A stretch of 64,000 nucleotides of DNA from Myxococcales bacterium (GCA_016793325.1 JAEUKI010000024.1:1-64000), one strand, 5' to 3'. Numbered from the stretch's first letter, positions 52,101 through 61,163 are shown. A program made the numbers and translations. The notes: a model not told the origin generated them from the sequence alone.

Positions 52101-53306
52101 AGAGCGCTTCGCGCGTGGCTGCGCGTCGCTCCGGGAAGGGTCTCGGACGTCGCGACGATCCTCGCGCAACGAGCGTCGGCCGAGCCCGCGTACGCCGTCG
52201 AGTTTCTTCGCGCCGAGCGCAACATCACGCCGCTCGCGCAGCGCCCCGCCGTGTGCGCGCGGCACAGGCAGTGGGCCCAAGCGCACCCTGGCGCGGGCGG
52301 CGCGTATCTCGTCGCGTCGTGCATCGACGACAACGCGCAGAGCGCAGAGGCCGTCCGCGTCGCGTACGAGCGCTATCGCACGGACCCCGAGCGCGGGTAC
52401 CTCGCGTATGCAGCGGCGACCGACGCTGTCAGCAAGGGCGAGTTCGACCGCGCGGCCACGCTCGTCGACGACGCGTTTGTCAGCGAGGCGATCGTCGAGG
52501 ACGCGGCCGAGCTCGCCACGCGCGTCGCGCGCGTTCGGTGGGCGCTCTCGTGGCTCGAGCGCTACTCCGTCGCTCCCACGGACATGTCGAGCGCGCCTGT
52601 GGCGCAGTACGCGTCGCGCTCGACCGAAGTGCGCGAGCTGCTCGACGCAGAGAACGGCGTCGGCGAACACGCGCGCCAGACCGTGCACTATCTCGCGAGG
52701 GGGCAGCTCAGCGCGGCGTCCTCTGCGGTCCCTGGTGAAAACGGTCGCAGCTACTTCGACGCGCTGCTCGCCGCGTCCGACGGCGCAGAGAGCTGGCGGG
52801 TGCAGGGCGTGCTCGCCGCGACGAGCGCGCCGCGCGGGCTGGGAGCGCTCTGGGTCGCTGCGTTGGCGATTCGAGAAGGACGCGCGATTCCTGCGGTCGT
52901 GTCGACGGCGATCGCCGAGCGGCTGCCCGAGTTCGAATCCCTGAGGCAGTGGCTCGAAGCGCAACATCGGCTTGCCGCGGGGAGCGAGCGGCAGATCCCC
53001 GCGGCGCTTCATCAGCCGTACGCGATGGCGATGGCCACGATCGTGCTCGGCTCGGCGACGCCGGTTCGTTGGCGCACGATCGCGCGCGCGTATTTCTTCG
53101 CCGCCGAGCGTCCGTACTTCTCGCTCAACGATCCGCAGTCGGACCCCACGGCGCGAAACGAGTCGAGCCGCCACAGCCCGTTCATCGTCGGCGGCCTCGG
53201 GATGCGAAGCGCCGAGGGCGTCGGGTCGCTGAGCGAATTGCAGGCGATCGGAGAGCGCGATTCTCGCCGCCCCGCGCGTCCGTCGCGCCCCTCACCGTCG
53301 CGCTGA
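49146..53306 (+). CDS. giant M48-family metallopeptidase
   Basis: A 1386 aa membrane protease; ordinary M48 (HtpX/Ste24-like) enzymes are 280-480 aa. Start ATG 49146 has GGGAAGAGAG just before it. Two helices (residues 35-60 and 72-90) precede the zinc site LAHEFGHFAQKS (His180, Glu181, His184), and the third ligand is likely Glu264 in REMELQADLVAVS. Hydrophobic segments (WIGWLFRLCVWAVRAVLDTMYLLVAL) lie between. A further one near 51540 leads to a beta-rich part (VYVYNGLGRPVTVTIG), then about 500 residues of helical repeats. Substrates are unknown; turnover of membrane or envelope proteins is inferred. Confidence 0.85.
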   Translation: MTETPVHTKIPPGPESVPATLTQPTPAFRLHAWTSTLALIAFVSVYLGLTAWLGTMIYRFVRDGVKGNLFIGILQSLAPALLLFVLVRGLFAIKRGTDPKTLVEVTREQEPDLVAFIHDIADKAGAPRPHKIFLAPEVNAAVFYDLGFLNFIFPTKKNLLIGLGLLNVLTLSELRAVLAHEFGHFAQKSMAVGRWVYLAEQIAAHIVASRSRLDRWLQTLSVQDPRIAWIGWLFRLCVWAVRAVLDTMYLLVALSKRALSREMELQADLVAVSLTGSDALVHALHKAHAADQGFGAAFGTLRKELAAGVRVPDVYALQTRQIENVRRAAADPTFGLAPPLPDANRAEHRVFEKHFAQPSKMWSTHPPDREREDNIKRVYVPCALDDRSAWELFVDPAQTRRKLTDNIVAVLLEPPPAVEGAPPAPKFEAPKTELEPEQALALIDASFARAFHQPEYRGVYLGRYLARHTASSGMLFDAIAEQPWSEPAAPPIDELYPESMREDIERWKQLSLDVALIEGLRDGHLRSSDAKMNYRGNAVARWELPSLADRVRAEKISAEAIVAKRDRDLRTVHQRMARKVGHGWAAYHESLVRLVHYAEHAASDIADANGYLNNVFQIVMADGHVSQAEYQRLLAASRVAYRALANAYAQKDSIVLPPAVLDRLNRAASRREADHFPSFAARLGELQLGEPNDFNLGQWLPNAQSWLGTVPFDFESLADAAVDELLDVEAKLRAAINGGDEAIAAIEQAPAPAQFPAQYVTLEPGQERERQRTLGWWDRFQLADGVVPGVARAAVASAMLGGMAVLGNLAVSHSVYVYNGLGRPVTVTIGANTQTIHGGGYAKVSIGSEDRLHVRTVTDSGQLVEDFDADTSNGQSTYVYNVARAGLLYHFRATYGLDREIAEAANRETQPEILGNPRWTTDDSWHRFSEPEKQVTLSRGQRSTTRTLLRAPGLEVDPRAVLSSARSDEERAALVRAHVQFDPPGRALRAWLRVAPGRVSDVATILAQRASAEPAYAVEFLRAERNITPLAQRPAVCARHRQWAQAHPGAGGAYLVASCIDDNAQSAEAVRVAYERYRTDPERGYLAYAAATDAVSKGEFDRAATLVDDAFVSEAIVEDAAELATRVARVRWALSWLERYSVAPTDMSSAPVAQYASRSTEVRELLDAENGVGEHARQTVHYLARGQLSAASSAVPGENGRSYFDALLAASDGAESWRVQGVLAATSAPRGLGALWVAALAIREGRAIPAVVSTAIAERLPEFESLRQWLEAQHRLAAGSERQIPAALHQPYAMAMATIVLGSATPVRWRTIARAYFFAAERPYFSLNDPQSDPTARNESSRHSPFIVGGLGMRSAEGVGSLSELQAIGERDSRRPARPSRPSPSR

Positions 53307-53348
53307 CCGTCGTCGCGTCGCGCGCTCTCGTGCTACGTCACCACTTCG

Positions 53349-53831
53349 ATGACCCCGCACGAAACGTTGCAGTCCCTCGTTGGTGAGTCGCTCGTCGCGA
53401 GCCTCGCGGTGATCGATCAGGGAGAGCCCGCTGTGTCGCTCGTGGCGTTCGCGCACGAGTGGGGACCCCTTCGATTGCACTTGTTCGTCAGTGATCTCAG
53501 CGCGCACACGCCGGCGCTCCGCGCGAACCTGCGGTGTTCGTTGATGATGCACAAGAGCCCCGCGGCGGACGATCCGAACAGCAACCACGCGCTGACGCGG
53601 CTCATCGTGCGGGCGGACGCGACGTTCGTCTCGCGCGACGCTGCGAAGGAGCGCGGCGTGCTCGATCGGTGGCGGGCCAAGTACGCGATCACGGACATGC
53701 TCGCGGGGCTGAGCGACTTTCATTTCGTCGAGCTCGTTCCGGTCGAAGCGACGTTCGTGATGGGCTTCGGCCGCGCGTACAAGTGCGCCGGCGCGGACCT
53801 CGAACGGATGGAACACCAGGGAAAACGCTGA
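53349..53831 (+). CDS. HugZ/pyridoxamine-phosphate-oxidase-like flavin-fold protein
   Basis: A 160 aa split-barrel protein. The start MTPHETLQSLVGESLVASLAVIDQGEPAVSLVAF, the strand LRLHLFVSDLSAHTPALRANLRCSLMM and the following helix match the FMN-binding split-barrel of pyridoxamine 5'-phosphate oxidases and HugZ-type heme-utilisation proteins. HugZ itself degrades heme; at this length it lacks the extra C-terminal domain, so heme activity is uncertain. A late Cys (AYKCAGADL) is of note. It lies 40 bp after the giant peptidase and may be read with it. Confidence 0.72.
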   Translation: MTPHETLQSLVGESLVASLAVIDQGEPAVSLVAFAHEWGPLRLHLFVSDLSAHTPALRANLRCSLMMHKSPAADDPNSNHALTRLIVRADATFVSRDAAKERGVLDRWRAKYAITDMLAGLSDFHFVELVPVEATFVMGFGRAYKCAGADLERMEHQGKR

Positions 53832-53924
53832 CCGTTCGTCGCGCGCCCCCCATCGCCGCGCTCCGAGTCCCGAACGAGGCCCAATCGTGGGACCATGGGA
53901 GGGTACTTGGAGGTGCTCGCGCGC

Positions 53925-56378
53925 ATGCCACAGCGGCTCTTGCTTGTGTTTCTTGGGGTGTTTCTCGCCAACTGTTCGCTCGCGATCGAGGCGCGTTACT
54001 GGAAGCCCGTGCCCGACGCCGCGAACGGCGCGTCGGACGGCGCGAGCTTCGACGGCGGCGACGGCGCAGGGGACGTGGTGATCTCCGATCCTGACGCGAT
54101 CGCGCCCGATGGCTGCGCGCCGACGGCGTGCTACTCGGGCCCAGCAGGAACCGAAGGCGTCGGCGCGTGCCACGCAGGTACGGTCCTCTGCGGCGCAGGC
54201 GCGCGGGTGTGCGCGGGCGAAGTCGTTCCGCTGGCGATGGAGCGATGCAACGGCATCGACGACGACTGCAACGGCTCGACGGACGAGCGTCTCCCGACGG
54301 CGTCCTGCGGCGTCGGACAGTGTCGCGTGACCAACGCCCCGACCTGCGTCGGCGGAATGCCTGTGGTCTGTACGCCTCGACCACCAGAACCCGAGACGTG
54401 CGGCAACGGCCTCGACGACGACTGCGACGGAGTCGCCGACGACGGCTGCGAGTGCGTGTGGGTGTCGCGCGGCCCCGGCGCGAGCGACTCGAATGACGGA
54501 GCGCTCACGCGACCGCTCTTTTCGGTGGCCACTGCGATCATGCGCGCGGCGCCGATGCGACGAAGCGTTTGCTTGCTCGCGCCGAGCGGCTGCTCGATGA
54601 GCCCGGGACGCGCCGTCTTCGACGAGCAGGTCTCGATGGTCAACGGCGTCCACGTGCTGGGCGGGTTCGATCCGGCGACGCGAACGCAGAGCCCGTCGTG
54701 CCTGACGGTGCTGCAATTGCCGATGACCTCGGCGCTCGCGCAGACCGTCATCTTCCCCGCGTCCGTGACGATGCCCACGCTGCTCGAGCGCGTCACCGTG
54801 CAAGGTCCCTCGAGCGCGCTCAGCGCGACGCGCGCTGTCGAGATTCGAGGCGGCGGCGCCGTGCTGCACGACAACTTGATTATTGGTGGCACCGTGTCGA
54901 ACGAGAGCGTCGCCGTCGTCGTCGCGGCCGGGTCAGAGTCGCGCGTCCTTCTGCTCGAGAACCAGATCTCCGGCGGAGCCGCCACGCGAACGTACGGCGT
55001 CGTGGCGAGCTCGCCGATCATTTTGGCCGGAAGCTGCGGCCGCCTCGACGCGCTCGGCCGCTGCATCACCGGATGCGACACGGGCCGGTTCGTCCGGGGC
55101 CGAACGCCCGGCGCCGCGCGCTCGACGCACGTCGTGGCGATCAAGCTCGAGAACGCGCCGGGCTCGCTGATCGATCAGAGCTCGATCTGCGCCGAGGGCG
55201 GAAACATCGAGACGTTCGCTGTCCAGGTCCTCGGCGACGCTGCGGCGACCAACGTTGTTCGCAACCGCGTCCTCGCGTCGGGCGAGTCGGCGAACACCAC
55301 GGCGATTCGGTTCGACGGCTCTTGCAACACCGCTGGGACCGCTGCGACCGTCGCGTTCAACAGCCGCGTGTCGACGAGCAGCAGCGTGACGAGCGGCGCT
55401 TCCTTCGGGATCCACAACAGCGGGGCGAATTGTCGTACGGACATCCTCGGCAACCTCGAGATCGTGGGCACCGAAGTGGCGGGCCGCGCGAGCGCGACCG
55501 GCGTTCGCTGCGAGAGCGACGCCCAGTGTCGAATCGCGGACAACTTTGCGATCACCGGAAGTCTTCCTACAGCGATCGCAGAGCGCGTCATCGGCGTCGA
55601 GTGCGCTCGCGGAGGCTGCCGCGAAGTGTCGGGCAACGGAGTGCTGGGCGGCTTCGGCGTGACCGCCACGGCGATGCGCGTGATCGAGTCGGACACGCGC
55701 GTGATGCGCAACAACATCGCCGCCGGGTGCGGCGCGACGAGCGCGCTCGGTCTCGAGTTGGTCAACGCGTTCGCGCGGGTCGAGAACAACTCGATCACCA
55801 ACACGAGCACTTCGATGTGCGCGGTGACCGCGAACAGCGTCGACACCGCGGCGTTGCGCGTCGTGCTCGGCAGCGAGGCACGCGAGAACGAGGTGCACTC
55901 GAACACGATCTTCGCGGACGGCGCTCGCAACTGCATCGCGCGCGCGGTGGCGGTCGTGCGAGGAGCAAACAGCTCTGGCGGCGACCGCCCGAGCGGCGTG
56001 TTTCGCAACAACGTCGTGTTCGCGAGCGGTACGTGCATGGTCCGCGCGGCGTTCGCCGAGCTCGGCGAGAGCGCCGACCCGCGCGTCCTCGAGAACAACT
56101 TGTTCTTCGCGCCGGGCGCCGCTGCGTACCTCGACGAAAACATGTCGTCCGTCGACACCGAGCGCGGGATCAACTCGCTCGCCATGACGACCGCAGCGGC
56201 CAACCTCGTCTCCGATCCGATGCTCGGGGCGGGGGGCGTTCCGCTCCGAGGCTCGCCCTGCATCGATCGAGGAACGGCGACCAACGCGCCGATGGTCGAT
56301 CAGCGGGGCCTCGTGCGGCCGTTCGTCGTTTCCGCGTCGCCGGGATACGACATCGGCGCGCTCGAGGTTCGACCGTAG
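53925..56378 (+). CDS. MopE-repeat lipoprotein with right-handed beta-helix
   Basis: An 817 aa surface lipoprotein; ATG 53925 gives MPQRLLLVFLGVFLANC. After an Asp/Gly-rich linker come two MopE-type repeats, ERCNGIDDDCNGSTDE and ETCGNGLDDDCDGVADD, likely calcium-binding loops known from copper-associated surface proteins. From about residue 190 on it is a parallel beta-helix of many N/T/S-rich turns (VVRNRVLASGESANTTAIRF, VMRNNIAAGCGATSALGLELV, AFARVENNSITN), as in polysaccharide-lyase-like folds. No catalytic residues can be picked. The formate-THF ligase gene follows 43 bp later but is functionally separate. Confidence 0.78.
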   Translation: MPQRLLLVFLGVFLANCSLAIEARYWKPVPDAANGASDGASFDGGDGAGDVVISDPDAIAPDGCAPTACYSGPAGTEGVGACHAGTVLCGAGARVCAGEVVPLAMERCNGIDDDCNGSTDERLPTASCGVGQCRVTNAPTCVGGMPVVCTPRPPEPETCGNGLDDDCDGVADDGCECVWVSRGPGASDSNDGALTRPLFSVATAIMRAAPMRRSVCLLAPSGCSMSPGRAVFDEQVSMVNGVHVLGGFDPATRTQSPSCLTVLQLPMTSALAQTVIFPASVTMPTLLERVTVQGPSSALSATRAVEIRGGGAVLHDNLIIGGTVSNESVAVVVAAGSESRVLLLENQISGGAATRTYGVVASSPIILAGSCGRLDALGRCITGCDTGRFVRGRTPGAARSTHVVAIKLENAPGSLIDQSSICAEGGNIETFAVQVLGDAAATNVVRNRVLASGESANTTAIRFDGSCNTAGTAATVAFNSRVSTSSSVTSGASFGIHNSGANCRTDILGNLEIVGTEVAGRASATGVRCESDAQCRIADNFAITGSLPTAIAERVIGVECARGGCREVSGNGVLGGFGVTATAMRVIESDTRVMRNNIAAGCGATSALGLELVNAFARVENNSITNTSTSMCAVTANSVDTAALRVVLGSEARENEVHSNTIFADGARNCIARAVAVVRGANSSGGDRPSGVFRNNVVFASGTCMVRAAFAELGESADPRVLENNLFFAPGAAAYLDENMSSVDTERGINSLAMTTAAANLVSDPMLGAGGVPLRGSPCIDRGTATNAPMVDQRGLVRPFVVSASPGYDIGALEVRP

Positions 56379-56421
56379 CGTATCCGCCGTCGAACCGAGC
56401 TGCGCTACGCTCGCGCTCGCC

Positions 56422-58086
56422 ATGAGCCAAGCGCCGAAGCTGAGACCGATCCACGACGTAGCAGACGAAGCGGGAATCTCGCGGGACGACGTGATTCCCT
56501 GGGGGCGCGATCGCGCGAAGATCGACCTCGGAGCGCTCTCGAAGGGACCCAACAAGGGCCGCCTCGTGCTCGTGTCCGCGATCAATCCGACGCCCGCGGG
56601 CGAGGGAAAAACCACGACGTCCGTGGCGCTCGCGATGGGCCTGCGCAAGCGCGGCGTCCGCGCGATCGCCGCGCTTCGCGAGCCGTCGCTCGGGCCCGTG
56701 TTCGGCGTGAAGGGCGGCGGAACGGGCGGCGGCGTCGCGTCCCTCGAGCCCGCCGCGGACATCAACCTTCACTTCACGGGCGACATCCACGCGATCTCGA
56801 CGGCGCACAATCTCTTGAGCGCGCTCGTCGACAACGCTGTGTACTTTCAAGACCCCGTGGCGATCGACGGCAGGCTCGTGCGTTGGCGTCGAACGCTCGA
56901 CATGAACGACCGCTTCTTGCGCAACGTGATCGTCGGCCTCGGCGGAAAGGCCAACGGAACGCCCCGCGAAACGTCCTTCGACATCACCGCGGCGAGCGAA
57001 GTGATGGCCATCTTTTGCTTGGCCGAGAGCCTCGCGGACCTCGAAGCTCGCTGCGCGCGCATCGTCGTCGCCACGCGCCCGGACGGCACGCCCATCCGCG
57101 CGAGCGAGCTCTTCGCCGCGCCGTCCATGGTGGCCCTCTTGCGCGACGCGCTCATGCCCAACCTCGTTCAGACGCGCGAGGGCGGACCGGCGATCGTTCA
57201 CGGCGGCCCGTTTGCGAACATCGCGCACGGCTGCAACTCCGTGCTCGCGACGCGCATGGCGCTCTCGTACGGCGACATCGTGGTGACCGAAGCGGGCTTC
57301 GGGTTCGACCTCGGCGCCGAGAAGTTTCTCGACATCAAGATGCGCTCGAGCGGCCTGTGGCCTCGAGGGCTCGTGCTCGTCGCGACGCTCCGCGCGCTCA
57401 AGATGCACGGCGGCGTGAAGGTCTCGGACGCGCCGAACCCCAACATGGACGCGCTGACCAAGGGCTTCGATCACCTGGAAAAACACTTGGAGACAGCGCG
57501 CTTCTACGGCCTCCCGGTGGTCGTGTCGGTGAACCGTTTTCCACAGGACACCGACGAAGAGCTCGAGGCCCTTCGATCCTTCGGTCGCGCGCACGGGGTC
57601 GAGGTCGCCGTGTGCGAGGGCTTCGCGCGCGGAGGAGATGGTTCTCTCGAGCTCGCGGACAAAGTGAAGACCATGGTGGACGCGACCGACGCTTCGCCGC
57701 CGAAAGCAACGTTCGCGTACGCGCTCGAAGACAAGCCCGAGGACAAGATCGCGGCGATCGCCAAGACCGTCTACGGCGCAAGAGACGTGGCGTTTACCGC
57801 GCAGGCTCGCAAGGACCTCGAGGCCGTGAGCAAGCTCGGCGGCGCGACGCTCCCTGTGTGCATGGCCAAGACGCACTTGTCGCTGAGCGACGACGCGACG
57901 CGGCCGGGACGTCCGCGAGACTTCACGATCACCGTGCGCGAAGTGCGCTTGAGCGCAGGCGCGGGCTACATCGTCGCGCTGACAGGCGAGATCCTGACGA
58001 TGCCGGGCTTGCCCAAAGAGCCCGCCGCGCGCCGCGTGACCGTGCACCCCGACGGGCGCATCACGGGGCTGATGCAGGGCGAGTGA
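56422..58086 (+). CDS. fhs: formate--tetrahydrofolate ligase
   Basis: The enzyme makes 10-formyl-THF from formate, ATP and THF, feeding purine and one-carbon metabolism. It is 554 aa, the usual length. The ATP site is TPAGEGKTTTSVAL (residues 57-66 core), followed by REPSLGPVFGVKGGGTGGG and LNDAISTAHNLL-like HAISTAHNLLSALVDN. TEAGFGFDLGAEKF, VVATLRALKMHGG and VVSVNRFPQDTDEE are further signatures. All are well preserved. No other one-carbon gene is nearby. Confidence 0.95.
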   Translation: MSQAPKLRPIHDVADEAGISRDDVIPWGRDRAKIDLGALSKGPNKGRLVLVSAINPTPAGEGKTTTSVALAMGLRKRGVRAIAALREPSLGPVFGVKGGGTGGGVASLEPAADINLHFTGDIHAISTAHNLLSALVDNAVYFQDPVAIDGRLVRWRRTLDMNDRFLRNVIVGLGGKANGTPRETSFDITAASEVMAIFCLAESLADLEARCARIVVATRPDGTPIRASELFAAPSMVALLRDALMPNLVQTREGGPAIVHGGPFANIAHGCNSVLATRMALSYGDIVVTEAGFGFDLGAEKFLDIKMRSSGLWPRGLVLVATLRALKMHGGVKVSDAPNPNMDALTKGFDHLEKHLETARFYGLPVVVSVNRFPQDTDEELEALRSFGRAHGVEVAVCEGFARGGDGSLELADKVKTMVDATDASPPKATFAYALEDKPEDKIAAIAKTVYGARDVAFTAQARKDLEAVSKLGGATLPVCMAKTHLSLSDDATRPGRPRDFTITVREVRLSAGAGYIVALTGEILTMPGLPKEPAARRVTVHPDGRITGLMQGE

Positions 58087-58161
58087 ACCATCGGCTCAGC
58101 GAGCGCCGGCAAAGGGACAACTAAGACCCGGCAAATTCGCGCTGCATCTACGGTCTTCGCG

Positions 58162-59259
58162 ATGAAGATCGGACCCGAAGTCGCTGCGGTTCTCTCGCTC
58201 TTGGCGATCGGCGCGTGCAAGCGCGGTCACGCAGCCTCGTCGCTCGCGTGCTCGGCGGACCTCGACGTCGACCTCCCGACGGGCGCGCCCGTCGCCACGG
58301 TGCACGCGACGATCACGACGGTCGCAGGCGCCAACGCGTGCGTCGCGGGGATGGACGAGACCGCGTGCGCGATCGCCGACGCGAACGGTCGAGCGACAGT
58401 GGTCGCGCGCTCGCAGCAGGTCGCGTTGCGTCGTCCTCGGATGCTCACGATCGACTGCATCGCCGGCGAAAAGTCTCGGCGCACCGACGCGCTCGTGCGC
58501 ATGCGACCGACGCTCGTTGGGATCGTGGATGAAGTGCACACGAGCGACGCGCCGACCGCGCGGGTCGCGATCATCGCTGGCGAGTTTCGCGCGTGGGGCC
58601 CTGCAGGGACGACCGTCACGTTCGAGGGCCACACCACGACGCTCGGCGGCGGTGGGCCGACGGTGCTGCCTTTCGACGTGGCAGCGGCCGCGGCGCGCAT
58701 GACGCTCTCGCGAGGCTCGACGTACCAGTGGCTTCCGCGTGTGGATTCGCCAACGATGCGACTCTTGCCCGTCACGATCGCGCGGCCCGGCGGAGCGGCG
58801 CTCACAGGCTCGATTCGATTCAGCGAGCGTTCGATCGCGTCGATCGCGGAGCGTTGGCTCGCCGGCATCACCTCGGGGCCGCTCGCGGGCGGCTCTCCGA
58901 ACGCGCGGGGCGGCGTCGTGGTCACGGCGCGCGACAGGGGCGTGCAGCTCGCTCGTCGTGTCGGAGACACCGCCTCGTTCGACGACGTCGCAGTGATCGG
59001 CGTCATCCGCGAGTCCACGCGACGCGGCGCATGCGGAACGTACGTCGACGCCCGCACCCGAGCGCGTGTCGAGATCGGGTGGACCGCCATCGACGGCGAG
59101 GTCACTGTCTACCAACGCGCGACGGGCAGAGCGCTCGCGACCCGGTCGTTCGCTGCGCCGACGCCGCGCTGCGCGAGCTCGATCCGCAGCTCTCCGCGAA
59201 GCACGTACGACGACGCGTCGGTCGAGGCGTTCGTTTCGCAGAGCGCGCGCCGCTTGTAG
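58162..59259 (+). CDS. hypothetical lipoprotein
   Basis: No family recognised. The 365 aa product has the signal MKIGPEVAAVLSLLAIGAC and reads as mostly beta structure. Strands recur at VATVHATITTVAGANACV, TVTFEGHTTTLGGGGP, VTIARPGGAALTGSIRFSER and VEIGWTAIDGEVTVYQRAT. It has few cysteines (SLACSADL, CVAGMDETACAI, IDCIAG, RGACGTYV), enough for two disulphides. It stands alone and is convergent with the small lipoprotein at 59281. Confidence 0.55.
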   Translation: MKIGPEVAAVLSLLAIGACKRGHAASSLACSADLDVDLPTGAPVATVHATITTVAGANACVAGMDETACAIADANGRATVVARSQQVALRRPRMLTIDCIAGEKSRRTDALVRMRPTLVGIVDEVHTSDAPTARVAIIAGEFRAWGPAGTTVTFEGHTTTLGGGGPTVLPFDVAAAAARMTLSRGSTYQWLPRVDSPTMRLLPVTIARPGGAALTGSIRFSERSIASIAERWLAGITSGPLAGGSPNARGGVVVTARDRGVQLARRVGDTASFDDVAVIGVIRESTRRGACGTYVDARTRARVEIGWTAIDGEVTVYQRATGRALATRSFAAPTPRCASSIRSSPRSTYDDASVEAFVSQSARRL

Positions 59260-59280
59260 TCGCGCTCGATCACGCGCCGG

Positions 59281-59724
59281 TCAGAGCCGCGAGAGCGTCG
59301 TCGGCGGATCGCCGGACAACGTCAACGTGTCGCCCGAGAGCGTAAACGTGCTCGCGGTCGCGCTCATGAACGCGTTGCGCGTGCACGCCATCGACGCGGA
59401 GTTTTGCGCGGCCTCCGAGCACATGGCCCGCTCGCTCGCGCACGAGGTCATCGCCGAGAACTGCAGCTGCGCGCCGCGTCGGGTCCACGTTCCGCCGGTA
59501 AACGTCTGCGTCGTGACGCAGTTGGCAAGCGGAGCCTCTGTGCTTCGAACGGAGATGACCGTCGTCATGGTCCCGTCCGCTCGAAGGTCGAACCGCACCG
59601 TCGACGCGCTCGAGAGCGAGCCTTGCCACGAGCCGATGAGCGGGTCGGGGCCGCAGCCGCTCGATCCCGAACCGACAACGACGGCCGCGAGCATCACCGC
59701 GCGATGAGTGAACGATGTCTTCAT
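59281..59724 (-). CDS. small lipocalin-like lipoprotein
   Basis: A 147 aa lipoprotein; AGGAGA eight bases before ATG 59724 fixes the start. The lipobox is in VVVGSGSSGC. The mature part starts GPDPLIGSWQGSL and runs SSASTVRFDLRADGTMTTVI ... TFTGGTWTRRGAQLQFSA ... TFTLSGDTLTLSG, the pattern of short lipocalin-like lipoproteins that begin with a G-x-W strand. The ligand is unknown. Cysteines (ANCVTTQ, TSCASERAMC, MACTRN) may form two disulphides. Confidence 0.65.
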   Translation of the reverse strand: MKTSFTHRAVMLAAVVVGSGSSGCGPDPLIGSWQGSLSSASTVRFDLRADGTMTTVISVRSTEAPLANCVTTQTFTGGTWTRRGAQLQFSAMTSCASERAMCSEAAQNSASMACTRNAFMSATASTFTLSGDTLTLSGDPPTTLSRL

Positions 59725-59818
59725 CAACGATCTCCTGTCGCGGCACCGGTATTCAACGCCGCGCTCGCAGCGTAGAGACAGCGCGCGCCGCGCGCGGATT
59801 AGTTCGCCGTGTGATCAG

Positions 59819-59861
59819 CCTTAGCCGCGCGGACACAGCGCCCGCTAAGCCAGCGCTAAGG
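59819..59861. promoter_or_regulatory. repeated CTTAGC / GCTAAG motifs in divergent promoter gap
   Basis: CCTTAGC (59819-59825) and GCTAAGG (59855-59861) are inverted complements; a further GCTAAG lies at 59844-59849. The cluster is 36-79 bp before the ATG at 59898. A binding site for a regulator of one or both divergent genes is possible; it is inference. Confidence 0.4.
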
Positions 59862-59897
59862 AGCGTCTTTGCGCCGCCTGCGTAGGCTCGCCGTCGC

Positions 59898-61163
59898 ATG
59901 ACAATCGCTCGCTCCAACCCTTCATGGCGCCGCAGCGCGATCGCCGCGGCCGCGCTCGTCGCGACGGTGGCCCAGGCGTCGACCGCGGTCGCGCAGACCC
60001 CTTCGTCGAGCGCGCCTCGACTGGATCACGGCTACACGCTCTTCGAGCTCTTCGACACCGAGGAGTCCGAGAACGGGGCTCGCGTGTGGCGCGGCTACTC
60101 CGTCGCGGCGCACTATCGCGTGTTCGGGACGGTCGCGCGCGGGAGCGCGATGCTCTCGGTGTTCAAACAAGGCGGCCGCGAAGTGGGCCGTGTTCGCTGC
60201 GAGGGGACGGCGCACGACGTCTCCGAGGACCCCGCGTGGGCGGGGATGACGTTCGAGTGTCGAGACTACGCGCAGCGGCTGCGTGTCGTCGGCGCGTTGA
60301 CCGTCGAGACGACCCTGATCAACGGACAAACCGACGCGCAGACGTCGCTACGAACGCACACGCTCGAGGTACGCGAGGTCGCGCAAGCCGGCGCCTCGCC
60401 GACGCACTACGTCTCTCGGCACCAAGAAGCGCTGAGCGCATGGATCTCTTGGAACACCGCAAACCGCGGCGCCTACGCGGTGAACGGCTACTTCTCGGGC
60501 GTGTACGTCCCGTCGAACGTCCCGTCGATGTCGCTGATCCTCCCCGTCGCTGGGACGAGCGAAACGGTCACCGCGATCGAAGGGGCCCGCTTGCGCTGCA
60601 CGCGCAACGGACAGCCTGTCACGCTCCCTGACAGCGACGCGATCTCTGACGCGCGCGGCGCGCGCAGCGTTCGGCTCAGCCAGTCGCTCTCCAACGGCTC
60701 TGGAGGCTCGACGCAAGTCGACCTCGGCTTTCATCAGCTCGCGCTCAGGCTCCCGTTCACGTTCGGCGCGACCGCCGAGCGGAGCGCCACGAATCTCACG
60801 CAAAACTCCGGTCGTTGGCAGTGCGACCTCCGCGCGAACGGCGAGGTGGTCCGCACGTTCGCGTTCACCGCGGGCGCCGATGGACTGCCCGTCGCGCACG
60901 CAGAACAAGCTTCGGGCCTCTACCTCGGCCCGAGGGCTTCGCTCGTCGACGTCACCATCCCCGCTGCGGGTGCGCACAACGAGCGCACCGCGCCGACCGA
61001 GGTTCGCGCGGGCGGCTTCTACGGGCGCCCGTGGACGTCCGACGCGCTTCGTACCGCCGCCGCGGCGGTGCCAGCGTTGGGCGTGCCGCATCTTCTCGCG
61101 TCGCAGCCAGGAGGCGCTCGAGCCGGCGCAGCTCCATCGTCCCGCCGACGCGGCCGTCGATGA
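59898..61163 (+). CDS. hypothetical secreted protein
   Basis: No family recognised. The 421 aa product has a signal peptide with an AQA/AVA cleavage area (AALVATVAQASTAVAQTPS) and no lipobox. The mature portion is beta-rich with single cysteines placed at VRCEGTA, TFECRDY, LRCTRNGQP and QCDLRANGEV, and two similar 150-residue parts may be present (VSVAAHYRVFGTVARGSAMLSVFKQ and SMSLILPVAGTSETVTAIEGA). The C-terminal tail is low-complexity (GGARAGAAPSSRRRGRR). It is divergent from the small lipocalin-like lipoprotein and convergent with the TPR/PEGA gene. Confidence 0.6.
   Translation: MTIARSNPSWRRSAIAAAALVATVAQASTAVAQTPSSSAPRLDHGYTLFELFDTEESENGARVWRGYSVAAHYRVFGTVARGSAMLSVFKQGGREVGRVRCEGTAHDVSEDPAWAGMTFECRDYAQRLRVVGALTVETTLINGQTDAQTSLRTHTLEVREVAQAGASPTHYVSRHQEALSAWISWNTANRGAYAVNGYFSGVYVPSNVPSMSLILPVAGTSETVTAIEGARLRCTRNGQPVTLPDSDAISDARGARSVRLSQSLSNGSGGSTQVDLGFHQLALRLPFTFGATAERSATNLTQNSGRWQCDLRANGEVVRTFAFTAGADGLPVAHAEQASGLYLGPRASLVDVTIPAAGAHNERTAPTEVRAGGFYGRPWTSDALRTAAAAVPALGVPHLLASQPGGARAGAAPSSRRRGRR

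Noticed and set aside
49119..53174. A 1351-codon open frame on the minus strand
   Set aside because: It lies antisense to the M48 peptidase, which has a clear zinc site and ribosome-binding site. Long antisense frames are expected in DNA of this GC content; the translated product is Arg/Glu-rich with no domain.
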